NCBI RefSeq assembly: GCF_019801965.1
Contig: NZ_JAHVIA010000005.1
Span: 248,001-312,000 of the forward strand
Source of the DNA: Salipiger bermudensis
Lineage (GTDB): Bacteria; Pseudomonadota; Alphaproteobacteria; Rhodobacterales; Rhodobacteraceae
Direction of reading: 5' to 3'
Length of the DNA: 64,000 bases
The position numbers and the translations under genes are program-made. The notes beneath the pieces are model-generated. The model was not told where the DNA came from and did no database searches. It was given only the letters and a program-made list of their open reading frames with translations. Of this stretch, positions 56,144-64,000 are shown in pieces. Position 1 is the stretch's first letter, and each line of letters begins with the position of its first letter.

Positions 56144-56684
56144 TCAGCACCCAGTAGTCGCCAGACCGCCCGATGCCGTAATCGGTCACATCGGTGCGGA
56201 TCATTGTCTTCAGGTGCGAAGGCGATCCGGTCCAGCTTTGCAGCACGAAGTCGAACCCGCATGGCGTCCAGCCGACATTCTCATGCACATGGCGGAAGCG
56301 GTAGCCCGCCGCCGTCACCCGCTGCCCGACCTTGCTGCCATCCGAGCCCACATGGGTGACGGTCTGCAGGCGTGCCACATCCCGGGCATGCGAAGAAGCG
56401 GCCGAGGCCAGCGCCTGCGAGCGGCGCAGGGCCGGAAGCCCCCTGCCCGCGCGATAGGCGGCAAAGCCCTGATCCGCGCTCATGCCGCTGCCCGCCGGGC
56501 AGCCACGATCGCTGAAAACGGTCTGGGTCGGTGCGTTTTCGCCGGCGCGCACGCCCGGAGCCGCCCCCGTGCTCCGCACAGCCGTGACGGACCCTGCCGG
56601 AGAAGCGTCACGCACGTCGATCTCGACACAGGCGACCAGCGGCACGAGAAGAAGAAGGCGCGCGATGGCGGTCATGGGGGGCAT
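56124..56684 (-). CDS. CAP-domain lipoprotein (first of two)
   Basis: The 186-residue protein has a lipoprotein signal (MPPMTAIARLLLLVPLVAC, lipobox LVAC) and a CAP (SCP/PR-1) domain. Its conserved patches are ALASAASSHARDVARLQTVT, HVGSDGSKVGQRVTAAGYRF and HENVGW. CAP proteins occur widely; bacterial functions are mostly unknown. AGGAG six bases before the ATG fixes the start. It is paralogous to the next gene (same HVGSDG/HTGSDG and GYRF/GYRY motifs) but more divergent near the C-terminus, with an extra cysteine in WTPCGFDF. Confidence 0.85.
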   Translation of the reverse strand: MPPMTAIARLLLLVPLVACVEIDVRDASPAGSVTAVRSTGAAPGVRAGENAPTQTVFSDRGCPAGSGMSADQGFAAYRAGRGLPALRRSQALASAASSHARDVARLQTVTHVGSDGSKVGQRVTAAGYRFRHVHENVGWTPCGFDFVLQSWTGSPSHLKTMIRTDVTDYGIGRSGDYWVLITARPK

Positions 56685-56803
56685 GCGGGGCTCCTGTCAC
56701 ACGGCGCACCCGGAACGGATGCGCCCATTGGTGACAAATAGCCCGTGGGCCACCCGCTGGCCATTCTGTCCTTTCACAAGCGGCGGCACGCCGCCGGCCC
56801 GTC

Positions 56804-57289
56804 TCAGCGCGGCGCGGCCAGCACCATCGCGTAGAAATTGCCTGCCCGCGCAAGACCATACTGGGTGACGTTGGTCTTGAGCATGTTGCGGCGGTGGCCG
56901 GCGGAGTTGATCCAGAGGCGCATAGCGTTCTCAGGCCCCTGACGGGTCTGCGCCACGTTCTCGGCGGCCGCGCGGTAGCGATAGCCGGCGCGGTCGAGCC
57001 GGTCGGTCATCGAGCCGCCATCCGAGCCGGTATGGGTCATCAGGTTCATGCGCTGCATGTCGCGCGCATGGGCCTCGGCCGCCGCCTGCAGCTTCGACGA
57101 GCGCGACAGCGGCCGCAGCCCGTTGGCGGCGCGATACTCGTTCAGCGATGGCACCTGGGCCATCGCCGCGGGCTCCGCCGCACTGCTGAGCGCTGGAGTC
57201 GACGGTGCGTTCCGGCTTGTGATGTTGGCTGGTTGGCTGGTGCAGCCCGCCATGAGCAGCAGAGCCGCCGCGCAAATCAGATGTTTCAT
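56804..57289 (-). CDS. CAP-domain lipoprotein (second of two)
   Basis: The 161-residue protein starts MKHLICAAALLLMAGC, a clear lipobox (LMAGC). A short Ser/Ala-rich linker leads to a CAP domain with LNEYRAANGLRPLSRSSKLQ, HARDMQRMNLMTHTGSDG and GYRYRAAAENVA, ending in AGHRRNMLKTNVTQYGLA. The His and Glu of the CAP pocket are present. It lies 120 bp upstream of its paralogue on the same strand. A GTG- or ATG-initiated start 12 bases earlier (57301) is possible but the lipoprotein signal favours 57289. Confidence 0.85.
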   Translation of the reverse strand: MKHLICAAALLLMAGCTSQPANITSRNAPSTPALSSAAEPAAMAQVPSLNEYRAANGLRPLSRSSKLQAAAEAHARDMQRMNLMTHTGSDGGSMTDRLDRAGYRYRAAAENVAQTRQGPENAMRLWINSAGHRRNMLKTNVTQYGLARAGNFYAMVLAAPR

Positions 57290-57346
57290 GCTCGTTCCCA
57301 TTCGTCTGTCGTCATGATCCTTGCCGGATCTTTGTTACCGTCCCGT

Positions 57347-58687
57347 TCAAACCCCTTCGGCCAGACGGTGTGCCAATGCTTCCTGCCGCGCCACCGTGGC
57401 GCCCAGATCGATCGTGGTCAGGTGTCCGTCGCGCACCACCTGCCGCCCCTCGACGAACAGGTGCCGGACCCGCTGCGGCCCCGCCAGCAACAGCGCCGCC
57501 TTGTCCCAACTGCCGGCGCTGTCGATGCCACGGACGTCCCAGAGTGCGAGGTCCGCCCGCTTCCCCGGGGCGATCTGGCCGCAATCGTGACGGCCCAGCA
57601 CCTCGGCCCCGCCGCGCGTCGCCAGCCGCAGTGCCTCGCGGGCGCTCATCGCATCGGCTCCGCGCGAAACACGCTGAAGCAGCATTGCCTGACGCGCCTC
57701 AACCACAAGATTAGATGTGTCGTTGCTGGCCGATCCGTCAACCCCGAGCCCCACGGAAACCCCGGCATCGACCATCTCGCGGATCGGCGCGATGCCGGAG
57801 CCGAGCCGGCAGTTCGAGCACGGGCAATGCGCGACCCCGGTGCGGGATTTCGCAAAGAGATCAATCTCCTGCCCGTCGAGCTTCACGCAATGCGCATGCC
57901 AGACATCGGGGCCCGTCCAGCCCAGCTCCTCCGCATATTGGCCGGGGCGACAGCCGAAATTTGCCAGCGAGTAGGCAATGTCCTCATCATTTTCGGCGAG
58001 GTGGGTGTGCAGCATCACGCCCTTGTCGCGGGCCAGCAGCGCGGCATCGCGCATCAGCTCGCGGCTCACCGAGAAGGGCGAACACGGCGCCACGCCCACG
58101 CGCACCATCGCGCCCTCGCGCGGATCGTGGAAGGCGTCGATGACGCGGATGCAATCCTCGAGAATGGCCTCCTCTCGCTCGACCAGCGCATCGGGGGGCA
58201 GCCCGCCCTCGCTCTCGCCGATGCTCATGGCGCCGCGGGTGGCATGGAAGCGCAGCCCGATCTCGGTGGCGGCATCGATGGTATCGTCGAGCCGCGCGCC
58301 GTTAGGATAGAGATAGAGGTGATCGGAGGTCAGGGTGCAGCCCGATAGCGCCAGCTCGGCGAGCCCGGTCAGGGCCGAGATGCGCATCTCCTCGGGGCCG
58401 AAGCGCGCCCAGATCGGGTAGAGCGTCTTGAGCCAGCCGAAGAGCAGAGCGTCCTGCCCGCCGGGCACCGCGCGGGTCAGGGTCTGGTAGAGGTGGTGAT
58501 GGGTGTTCACCAGCCCGGGCGTCACCACGCAGTCCGAGGCGTCGACCACCTCCCCGCTGGTGCTGAGACCGTCGCCGATCTCCGCGATCACACCGTCGCG
58601 GATCAGCACATCGCCGCCAGCGAACTCGCTGCCGGCGTCATCCATGGTGAGCACGCTATGGGCGTTGCGGATCAGGGTTTCGGGCAT
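57347..58687 (-). CDS. amidohydrolase, probable 8-oxoguanine deaminase
   Basis: The 446-residue amidohydrolase has metal ligands in TPGLVNTHHHLYQTLTRAVP, MLHTHLAENDEDI, WHAHCVKLDGQEI and the Asp of GLGVDGSASND. Of the AtzA/TrzN-like group, this pattern (QTLTRAVPGGQDALLFGWL and CPCSNCRLGSGIAP) matches members annotated as 8-oxoguanine deaminases, which turn 8-oxoguanine into urate. Guanine deaminase is 1.2 kb away, which suggests joint purine salvage or damage disposal. Substrate is inferred; s-triazine or hydroxyatrazine hydrolases are related alternatives. Confidence 0.82.
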   Translation of the reverse strand: MPETLIRNAHSVLTMDDAGSEFAGGDVLIRDGVIAEIGDGLSTSGEVVDASDCVVTPGLVNTHHHLYQTLTRAVPGGQDALLFGWLKTLYPIWARFGPEEMRISALTGLAELALSGCTLTSDHLYLYPNGARLDDTIDAATEIGLRFHATRGAMSIGESEGGLPPDALVEREEAILEDCIRVIDAFHDPREGAMVRVGVAPCSPFSVSRELMRDAALLARDKGVMLHTHLAENDEDIAYSLANFGCRPGQYAEELGWTGPDVWHAHCVKLDGQEIDLFAKSRTGVAHCPCSNCRLGSGIAPIREMVDAGVSVGLGVDGSASNDTSNLVVEARQAMLLQRVSRGADAMSAREALRLATRGGAEVLGRHDCGQIAPGKRADLALWDVRGIDSAGSWDKAALLLAGPQRVRHLFVEGRQVVRDGHLTTIDLGATVARQEALAHRLAEGV

Positions 58688-58796
58688 GGCGCAGCTTTCC
58701 GTCGGTTCGGCGGAAGACTGGCCGGTTCGCTTCGGGATTGAAAGACAGACCTTGCGTGAGCCGCAACTCCCGCGCCGAGTGTGGCCTGACGCCCCC

Positions 58797-59597
58797 TCAG
58801 CCCTTTAGCAGCGCCAGCGCCTCGGCGTGCAGCTCGGCATTGGCCGCGGCCAGCACCCGGCCGCCCTGATGCGCCGGGCCGCCCTCCCAATTGGTCACCA
58901 CCCCTCCCGCGGCCTCGATCACCGCGATCGGCGCCTGCACGTCGTAGGGATAGAGCCCGGCCTCGATCACCAGATCGATCTGTCCGGCGGCGAGCAGCGC
59001 GTAGGCATAGCAATCCATGCCGTAGCGGGTCAGCCGGGCGCGGTCCTTCACGCGGGTGAAGGCGATGCGGTCGGCCTCGGTTCCGATTTCGGGGAAGGTG
59101 CTGAACAGGATCGCCTCGTCGAGACCGCGCGGGCGACGGGTCGAGAGATCGAAGGCGCCCAGGGGGCCGCTCCACTCGGCACGGCCCAGCCCGCCGCAGA
59201 AGCGCTCGCCGGTATAGGGCTGGTCGATGATGCCGAGCTTCGGGCCGGTCTCGTCCGAAAGCGCGATCAACACGCCCCACGTGGGGGTGCCGCTGAGGAA
59301 GCCACGGGTGCCGTCGATGGGATCAAGCACCCAGGTCAGTCCGCTGCTGCCGGTGGTGGTCCCGAGCTCTTCGCCGAGGATGCCATCCTCGGGCCGGCGC
59401 GCCGCGAGCAATCCGCGCATCGCCTCTTCGGCAGCGCGGTCGGCCACGGTGACTGGGTCGAACCCCTCGGCCTGCTTGTTCTCCGCGTCGAGCCCGTGGG
59501 CCCGGAAATGCGGAAGGATCGCCGCACGCGCGGCATCTGCCAGCGCATGCGCCGTTTCCCAAAGCTCGTCGGCCAGATTTTCGGAAAGATCGGCCAT
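58797..59597 (-). CDS. hisN: histidinol-phosphatase of the inositol-monophosphatase family
   Basis: The 266-residue enzyme belongs to the Mg2+-dependent inositol-monophosphatase superfamily, with GEELGTTTGS, WVLDPIDGTRGFLSG (the DPIDGT metal motif) and the C-terminal YPYDVQAPIAVIEAAGGVVTN. The HisN branch dephosphorylates histidinol phosphate in histidine synthesis; that sub-call is from pattern similarity. I chose ATG 59597 because GAGG is eight bases upstream; an in-frame GTG lies nine bases earlier (59606). It is 55 bp from the XRE regulator on the same strand. Confidence 0.85.
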   Translation of the reverse strand: MADLSENLADELWETAHALADAARAAILPHFRAHGLDAENKQAEGFDPVTVADRAAEEAMRGLLAARRPEDGILGEELGTTTGSSGLTWVLDPIDGTRGFLSGTPTWGVLIALSDETGPKLGIIDQPYTGERFCGGLGRAEWSGPLGAFDLSTRRPRGLDEAILFSTFPEIGTEADRIAFTRVKDRARLTRYGMDCYAYALLAAGQIDLVIEAGLYPYDVQAPIAVIEAAGGVVTNWEGGPAHQGGRVLAAANAELHAEALALLKG

Positions 59598-59652
59598 CGC
59601 CGCCACCTCGCTGATTTTCCTGAAAATCAGCTAACGCAGCGGCGAAGCAGGC

Positions 59653-60033
59653 TCAAGCCACGTCGGACAGGACGCGGGCCAGTTCGAACAAGCGACGACG
59701 CTGGTTCTCGGGGATTGCGTAGTAGGAGCGCACCAGGTCCAGTGCTTCCTTGTCGCCGAGGATGTCGGCGGGCATCGCGGCGGCCGCGGCGGCCTCTTCC
59801 GGGACCTCCTGCTCAGCATCGATGCCTTCAAAGAAGAAGCTCACCGGCACTTCGAGCGCATCGGCGATATCCCAGAGGCGGGAGGCGCTGACGCGGTTGG
59901 CGCCGGTCTCGTACTTCTGGATCTGCTGGAACTTGATCCCGACCTGTTCGGCAAGTTGCTGTTGCGTCATCCCCACCAGCCAGCGGCGGTGACGGATGCG
60001 TTTGCCCACATGGACGTCCACGGGATGCGTCAT
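59653..60033 (-). CDS. XRE-family HTH regulator
   Basis: The 126-residue protein has a Cro/C1-type helix-turn-helix (about 12-66): MTQQQLAEQVGIKFQQIQKY, ETGANRVSASRLWDIADAL. An acidic, Ala-rich linker and a short helical tail (EALDLVRSYYAIPENQRR) follow. This is a small regulator common in alphaproteobacteria upstream of cell-cycle or housekeeping genes; its targets are unknown. It may be co-transcribed with hisN. AAGG nine bases upstream supports ATG 60033. Confidence 0.87.
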   Translation of the reverse strand: MTHPVDVHVGKRIRHRRWLVGMTQQQLAEQVGIKFQQIQKYETGANRVSASRLWDIADALEVPVSFFFEGIDAEQEVPEEAAAAAAMPADILGDKEALDLVRSYYAIPENQRRRLFELARVLSDVA

Positions 60034-60215
60034 TGGCGTTTCCTTCTACCACACCCCGTACCAGGGGCGACTAATTCTTCCTGCGCCAGGGGGCGCGACA
60101 GGCTCTGGACGCACACACACGCAGCCCAGCGATCTTCTACCAGCCTGCAAGACAATACATCGCCGCAGGCCCTCCGATCAAGCGCGATGCGCCCAATACG
60201 GTAAATACAGTCCAC

Positions 60216-60261
60216 TATGTGCACCTAACGGTTGTAGATGCACGTACCACTTAAGCACATA
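60216..60261. promoter_or_regulatory. inverted TATGTGC / GCACATA in the regulator-qor promoter
   Basis: TATGTGC (60216-60222) and GCACATA (60255-60261) face each other across 32 bp. They lie 73 bp before the quinone oxidoreductase start, in a patch of lower GC. The gap 60034-60333 holds no gene that I can support. Confidence 0.35.
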
Positions 60262-60333
60262 TGGGGGCGGATCGAGATTTGACAAATTAACAAAAGCACC
60301 GTCACCTTCACGACCACGATCCACGAGGCCCGT

Positions 60334-61299
60334 ATGCTATCTTTTCTTCTCAGCTCGCATGAAAAGCAACCTACCCTAACGGATATACGCATTCCTGAAT
60401 GCGCGTCAGGGCAGATCAGGGTGAAGATCGGAGCCTGCGGGCTCAACTTTGCCGATCTGCTGATGATTGAAGGGAAGTACCAGGATACCCCACCGGTGCC
60501 CTTCACCCTGGGGATGGAAGTTGCCGGCACGGTCGAGACCGTCGGCGCCGGTGTGAGCGGCTTCGCCCCCGGCGATCGGGTCGCCGTATTCGGCGGCAAG
60601 GGCGGGCTCGCCGAGATCGGGGTCTTCGATGCGGCGCGCGCCGTCAAGATCCCCGACAGCATGAGCTTCGAGGACGCGGCCGCCTTCCAAATTGCGTATG
60701 GAACCAGTCACTTGGCGCTCGACCACCGGGCACACCTCCAGCCCGGAGAAACCCTTTTGGTGCTCGGCGCGGCGGGCGGTGTCGGGCTCACGGCGGTCGA
60801 GATCGGCAAGCTCATGGGGGCCACTGTCATCGCCTGCGCCCGCGGCCCGGAGAAGCTCGAGGTGGCGCGGCGGGCCGGCGCGGACCACCTCATCGATGCC
60901 CGCACCGAGGACATCCGGGAGGCGGTTCTCGCGCTTGGCGGGTCGGATGTCGTTTACGATGCCGTGGGCGGCGCGCAGTTTGACGCCGCCTTCCGCTCCT
61001 GCAAGCCGGAGGCGCGAATTCTGACCATCGGGTTTGCAAGCGGAGAGGTACCTCAGATCAAGGCCAATCACCTCCTGGTGAAGAATCTGACCGTGATGGG
61101 CCTGTACTGGGGCGGCTACCTGACCTTCAAACCCGAGATTCTGACCGGATCGCTGGAAAAACTCTTTGATTGGTACGACCAGAAGAGGATTCGCCCGCAT
61201 GTCAGCCACGTGCTTCCATTGGAACAGGTCGCCGAGGGGCTGAGCTTGCTGCGCGATCGCAAGTCCACCGGAAAGGTTGTGATCCGCGTAGGTGATTGA
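60334..61299 (+). CDS. zinc-independent NADPH:quinone oxidoreductase (MDR superfamily)
   Basis: The 321-residue protein belongs to the medium-chain dehydrogenase/reductase superfamily, QOR branch. It has the N-terminal catalytic domain with CGLNFADLLMIEGKYQ and PPVPFTLGMEVAGTVETVG. A Rossmann NADPH-binding domain follows (about 130-260: LVLGAAGGVGLTAVEIGKLMGA). The usual zinc ligands are absent, as in QORs. The substrate (quinone, enoyl-CoA or other) cannot be told. GAGG five bases before ATG 60334 supports the start. It is alone on the plus strand and converges with the LysR gene. Confidence 0.88.
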   Translation: MLSFLLSSHEKQPTLTDIRIPECASGQIRVKIGACGLNFADLLMIEGKYQDTPPVPFTLGMEVAGTVETVGAGVSGFAPGDRVAVFGGKGGLAEIGVFDAARAVKIPDSMSFEDAAAFQIAYGTSHLALDHRAHLQPGETLLVLGAAGGVGLTAVEIGKLMGATVIACARGPEKLEVARRAGADHLIDARTEDIREAVLALGGSDVVYDAVGGAQFDAAFRSCKPEARILTIGFASGEVPQIKANHLLVKNLTVMGLYWGGYLTFKPEILTGSLEKLFDWYDQKRIRPHVSHVLPLEQVAEGLSLLRDRKSTGKVVIRVGD

Positions 61300-61414
61300 G
61301 CCTTAACAGTTTTCAAAAAGTTGAAACTGCAACCACACTGCCCGCCCCGATCTTCGCGGGGCGCGCGGGAAACAATCCGAATCACCACATTTGTCAAGAA
61401 CAACGCGCGGCGCG

Positions 61415-62287
61415 CTATTCAGCGGCAAGTTCACGCCGACCGCGCAGCGTTCCGAACTCGGCGCGCAGGGCATCTAGCAGCGGCTCGACGATCTGCGGCC
61501 GCGCCACCGAGGCGTAGAGGCAGATCTTCTGCTGGCCGAGCTCCGGCAGCTCTCCGGGCGGGATCAGCTCGAAATGCGCCGGCGCATGGCCCTCGAGGAC
61601 CGGCGTCACCGCGAGATCGGCCGAGACCGAAACCTCGATGGTGCGGTCGCTCTCGGAATCCACCGCCAGCTCCCAGTCGAACCCCTCGCGCTCCATCAGC
61701 GCGATCGCCACCGGGCGGAAGCCGCAGCGGCGCGAGAAGGCGATGCGCAGGGGCCGCGTCTTCCACGCCGTGCCGGCCGGCGCGCCATACCAGCGCAGCG
61801 GCACCTCGAGCAGCGCCTCGGCGCCGTCACCCGGCTCGGCCTCGGTGGTGAGGATGACATCGACCTCGCCGCGGGCGAACTGCTCCTTGAGCGCGGCGGT
61901 GTAGGAGCTGACGAGCTGCAGGCGCACGCGCGGGAAATCGCGCTGCATCTTCTTCATCACGCGCGGGATCACCGGGTAGACGATGTCATGCGGGACGCCC
62001 AGCACCAGCTCGCCCTCCCAGTCGGTCATGGTGAGCCTGGCATAGATCTCGTCGTTCAGCTCGACCATGCGGCGGGCGTATTTCAGCAGTTGCTCGCCGG
62101 CGGGCGTCAGGCTGACGCCGCGCCCCGAACGGTCGAGCAGCGCGAGGCCGAGCGTCTCCTCCAGCCGCTTGAGCTGCATCGAGACCGCCGATTGCGTGAG
62201 GTTGAGAAAGCCCGCGGCGCGGGTCACGCCCCCCGCCTCCGCAACGGTGACGAAGGAACGAAGGGTGGTGATGTCGAGATTGCGCAT
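61415..62287 (-). CDS. LysR-family transcriptional regulator
   Basis: The 290-residue protein has the LysR HTH (about 4-62: TTLRSFVTVAEAGGVTRAAG, NLTQSAVSMQLKRLEETLG) and an effector-binding domain, with ELVLGVPHDIVYPVI as its first strand. The effector and target are unknown. It diverges from the DUF1127 gene with 125 bp between them, and LysR proteins often regulate a divergent neighbour. An alternative target is the qor gene downstream. Confidence 0.88.
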   Translation of the reverse strand: MRNLDITTLRSFVTVAEAGGVTRAAGFLNLTQSAVSMQLKRLEETLGLALLDRSGRGVSLTPAGEQLLKYARRMVELNDEIYARLTMTDWEGELVLGVPHDIVYPVIPRVMKKMQRDFPRVRLQLVSSYTAALKEQFARGEVDVILTTEAEPGDGAEALLEVPLRWYGAPAGTAWKTRPLRIAFSRRCGFRPVAIALMEREGFDWELAVDSESDRTIEVSVSADLAVTPVLEGHAPAHFELIPPGELPELGQQKICLYASVARPQIVEPLLDALRAEFGTLRGRRELAAE

Positions 62288-62412
62288 GAATCGGATTTCG
62301 TGATGGAAGGGATCAGGGATATTCGTTTTACAGATGGGTCGCCCATCAGCATACCAATCACATGACGATATGAATACTTAATCTTTCATCACTTTTCGTG
62401 AAGGAGGCTATC

Positions 62413-62634
62413 ATGCCCCGTGACACCGCCCTGCCCCGCGCCGCCTGCCCGCCCTCCCGGCGCCGCCGCCCGCTCCTGCGCCGCCTTCTCGACCTTCAGG
62501 CAGTGTGGCGCCAGCGCCGCCGCCTCGCCACGCTCGATGACGCTGCGCTGCGCGACATGGGGATCAGCCGCACCGATGCGCTGCACGAGGCCAGCCGCAA
62601 GCCATGGGACGCCCCGGCCCATTGGCGCGGTTGA
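62413..62634 (+). CDS. DUF1127 small basic protein (YjiS-like)
   Basis: The 73-residue protein is Arg-rich (SRRRRPLLRRLLDLQAVW). It ends with the DUF1127 pattern LATLDDAALRDMGISRTDAL followed by HEASRKPWD. DUF1127 proteins are abundant in alphaproteobacteria; some bind RNA and influence phosphate or carbon metabolism. AAGGAGG lies five bases before ATG 62413, so this start is preferred over an upstream in-frame codon. Confidence 0.85.
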   Translation: MPRDTALPRAACPPSRRRRPLLRRLLDLQAVWRQRRRLATLDDAALRDMGISRTDALHEASRKPWDAPAHWRG

Positions 62635-62770
62635 GCCGCCTCGACAGTGCCAAAGACGCATCGAAAGCGCCGGTTTTCCGGCGCCTTCCATCTTGAAATG
62701 CCGCCCCGCTCTGCCAATATCGGAGACAATAATTCCATCTCGATACCTGAGACACAGCTTGGAGGCATGA

Positions 62771-63511
62771 ATGGCTGAATACAGAACAATCCGGACCGCC
62801 ACCGGAAGCGCGAGCGCGGCCCAGATTGACGAGGGTCTGCGCGCCCACATGAACAAGGTCTACGGGACCATGTCCATCGGGATGCTGCTGACCTTTGCCG
62901 TCGCCTGGGCCGTTGGCACCAGCCCGGAGCTGCTGGCCATCTTCCGTGACCCCGCAACGCTGCAGCCGAACATCCTCGGTTGGATCGTGATGTTTGCCCC
63001 GCTGATCATGGCCTTCGCCTTCGGCGCGGCGCTCAACCGGATCTCCGCCGCCGGCGCACAGCTGTTCTTCTACGCCTTCGCGGCGGTGATGGGCCTGTCG
63101 CTGAGCTGGATCTTCGTGGCCTTCACCGGCTTCTCGATCGCGCAGGTCTTCCTGGTGACCTCGATCGCCTTCGCGGGCCTGTCGCTCTGGGGCTACACCA
63201 CCAAGAAGGACATCTCCGGCTGGGGCTCGTTCCTGATCATGGGCGTGATCGGCATCCTGGTCGCCTCGATCATCAACATTTTCCTGGCATCGCCCGCGAT
63301 CTACTTCGCGATCTCGATCCTGGGTGTGCTGATCTTCGCCGGCCTGACCGCCTACGACACGCAGAACATCAAGAACACCTACCTGCAGCACGCGGCGCAT
63401 AGCGACAGCGAGTGGCTCGGCAAGGCCGCCATCATGGGCGCCCTGCAGCTCTATCTCGACTTCATCAACATGTTCATGTTCCTGCTGCAACTGCTTGGCA
63501 ACCGCGAGTAA
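62771..63511 (+). CDS. Bax inhibitor-1/YccA family membrane protein
   Basis: The 246-residue protein has seven transmembrane helices and the BI-1 pattern: HMNKVYGTMSIGMLLTFAVA, YTTKKDISGWGSFLIMGVIG and LIFAGLTAYDTQNIKNTYL with the C-terminal acidic Asp. Bacterial members (YccA) are linked to FtsH protease control or calcium leak. GGAGG five bases ahead fixes ATG 62771; an overlapping ATG at 62767 gives only three codons. It is followed by a strong terminator. Confidence 0.92.
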   Translation: MAEYRTIRTATGSASAAQIDEGLRAHMNKVYGTMSIGMLLTFAVAWAVGTSPELLAIFRDPATLQPNILGWIVMFAPLIMAFAFGAALNRISAAGAQLFFYAFAAVMGLSLSWIFVAFTGFSIAQVFLVTSIAFAGLSLWGYTTKKDISGWGSFLIMGVIGILVASIINIFLASPAIYFAISILGVLIFAGLTAYDTQNIKNTYLQHAAHSDSEWLGKAAIMGALQLYLDFINMFMFLLQLLGNRE

Positions 63512-63533
63512 TCGCAGGATCACGCAAGACGAC

Positions 63534-63565
63534 AAGGCCCCGGGCAATCGCCCGGGGCCTTTTTC
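63534..63565. terminator. bidirectional terminator after the BI-1 gene
   Basis: AAGGCCCCGGGC (63534-63545) and GCCCGGGGCCTT (63550-63561) form perfect 12-bp arms around AATC, with TTTTT on the plus strand. It separates the BI-1 gene from the convergent aminotransferase. Confidence 0.93.
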
Positions 63566-63595
63566 GTTGCAGCGACGGCCCGCGAGCCCTGCGGT

Positions 63596-64000
63596 TCAAT
63601 GCGCGCCTGTCGCGAGTGTCACCGGGATCAGTCCGCGCAGGGAATTGCCGATCCAGATCCGCTCGGCCCGCTCGAGATCCTCCATCCCCAGCACCGCCTC
63701 CTGCGCCTCGCCGCTCAAAAGCAGGCTCTCGCGCAGCACGCCCGGCAGCAGGCCACACTCCGCGTGCGGCGTCAGGATGCGCCCGCCCCGGCTCAGGAAG
63801 ACGTTGGTAAAGGCGCCCTCGCAAAGCTCGTCATGCCGGTTGAAGAACAGAATCTCGGTGACGGCGCGCGGCTTCTGCCGCAGCGTCTCGTCATAGAGCT
63901 GTCGGCGGGTGGTCTTGATCCGCAGGAACGGATCCTCGGGATCGAGACGGTGCGGCGAGATCGTCACCACGGCGTTCTCCGGGGTCGAGCCGAGATCGAA
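63596..64000 (-). CDS. class IV aminotransferase, PabC-like (5' end outside the window)
   Basis: The frame is open to the right edge of the window; 134 residues of the C-terminal part are seen. AVTEILFFNRHDELCEGAFT and NVFLSRGGRILTPHAECGLL are the fold-type IV signature (the EGAxTNVF pattern next to the PLP phosphate), and GVLRESLLL follows. Aminodeoxychorismate lyase (PabC) or a branched-chain aminotransferase-like enzyme fits best. The PLP-binding lysine would lie upstream, outside the window. A GTG at 63970 is internal and should not be taken as the start. Confidence 0.8.
   Translation of the reverse strand, partial: FDLGSTPENAVVTISPHRLDPEDPFLRIKTTRRQLYDETLRQKPRAVTEILFFNRHDELCEGAFTNVFLSRGGRILTPHAECGLLPGVLRESLLLSGEAQEAVLGMEDLERAERIWIGNSLRGLIPVTLATGAH

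Overview
The window is 64 kb of uniformly GC-rich bacterial chromosome. Gene content and order point to an alphaproteobacterium of the order Rhodobacterales, in or near the marine Roseobacter group. The pointers are a ribB fused to a degenerate RibA domain, the run mraZ-rsmH-ftsL-ftsI-murE-murF-mraY, ectoine synthesis with its own aspartokinase and EctR, a CbiZ-type cobinamide amidohydrolase, a BtuBFCD cluster behind a cobalamin riboswitch, and a rhodobacterial AlkB. The species cannot be fixed from the sequence alone. I saw no rRNA, tRNA, insertion sequence, prophage or CRISPR array.

Layout. 0-7.8 kb (+): tail of an unknown gene, two tandem intergenic repeats, ribB-ribH-nusB, a small secreted protein, parE, a duplicated non-coding repeat, cbiZ, a VWA protein and an HExxH lipoprotein. 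7.8-8.7 kb (-): an L,D-transpeptidase and a cytochrome c. 8.7-15.6 kb: an unusual island with a vanadium-haloperoxidase-like protein that has lost its catalytic histidines, a subtilisin-family protease, an intact vanadium haloperoxidase/PAP2 enzyme with an N-terminal (His-Glu-Gly)x9 tract, and a regulator with a SARP-type DNA-binding domain. 15.6-20.0 kb: ectR and ectABC-ask. 20.1-23.9 kb: divergent oxyR and katG enclosed by two near-identical inverted repeats of about 125 bp. 24.0-31.7 kb (-): the first part of the division and cell-wall cluster.

31.7-37.2 kb: a 700-bp non-coding region with candidate MraZ and DnaA sites, then a cobalamin riboswitch and btuBFCD. 37.3-48.8 kb: housekeeping and transport genes (TatD, metallo-hydrolase, AEC transporter, DEAD-box helicase, MHS transporter, septation protein, MgtC-like protein, ftsY, alkB). 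48.9-54.7 kb: xseA, purD, dps, a formyl-THF cyclo-ligase and mgtE. 54.8-60.0 kb: guanine deaminase, two CAP lipoproteins, an 8-oxoguanine-deaminase-like amidohydrolase, hisN and an XRE regulator. 60.3-64 kb: quinone oxidoreductase, LysR regulator, DUF1127 protein, Bax-inhibitor-1 protein and a truncated class IV aminotransferase.

The strongest candidate for an undescribed system is the 8.7-15.6 kb island. The promoter between the degenerate haloperoxidase and the protease carries five consecutive 11-bp units of the form GCGTGANT. The promoter of the intact haloperoxidase carries two copies of the same octamer, also 11 bp apart. Direct repeats at 11 or 22 bp are the established binding architecture of SARP regulators, and the island encodes a protein with a SARP-like domain. 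The regulator, the protease and the two haloperoxidase-fold proteins therefore look like one regulon. Its biochemical purpose is unknown; a secreted or surface oxidative or halogenating function is only a guess.
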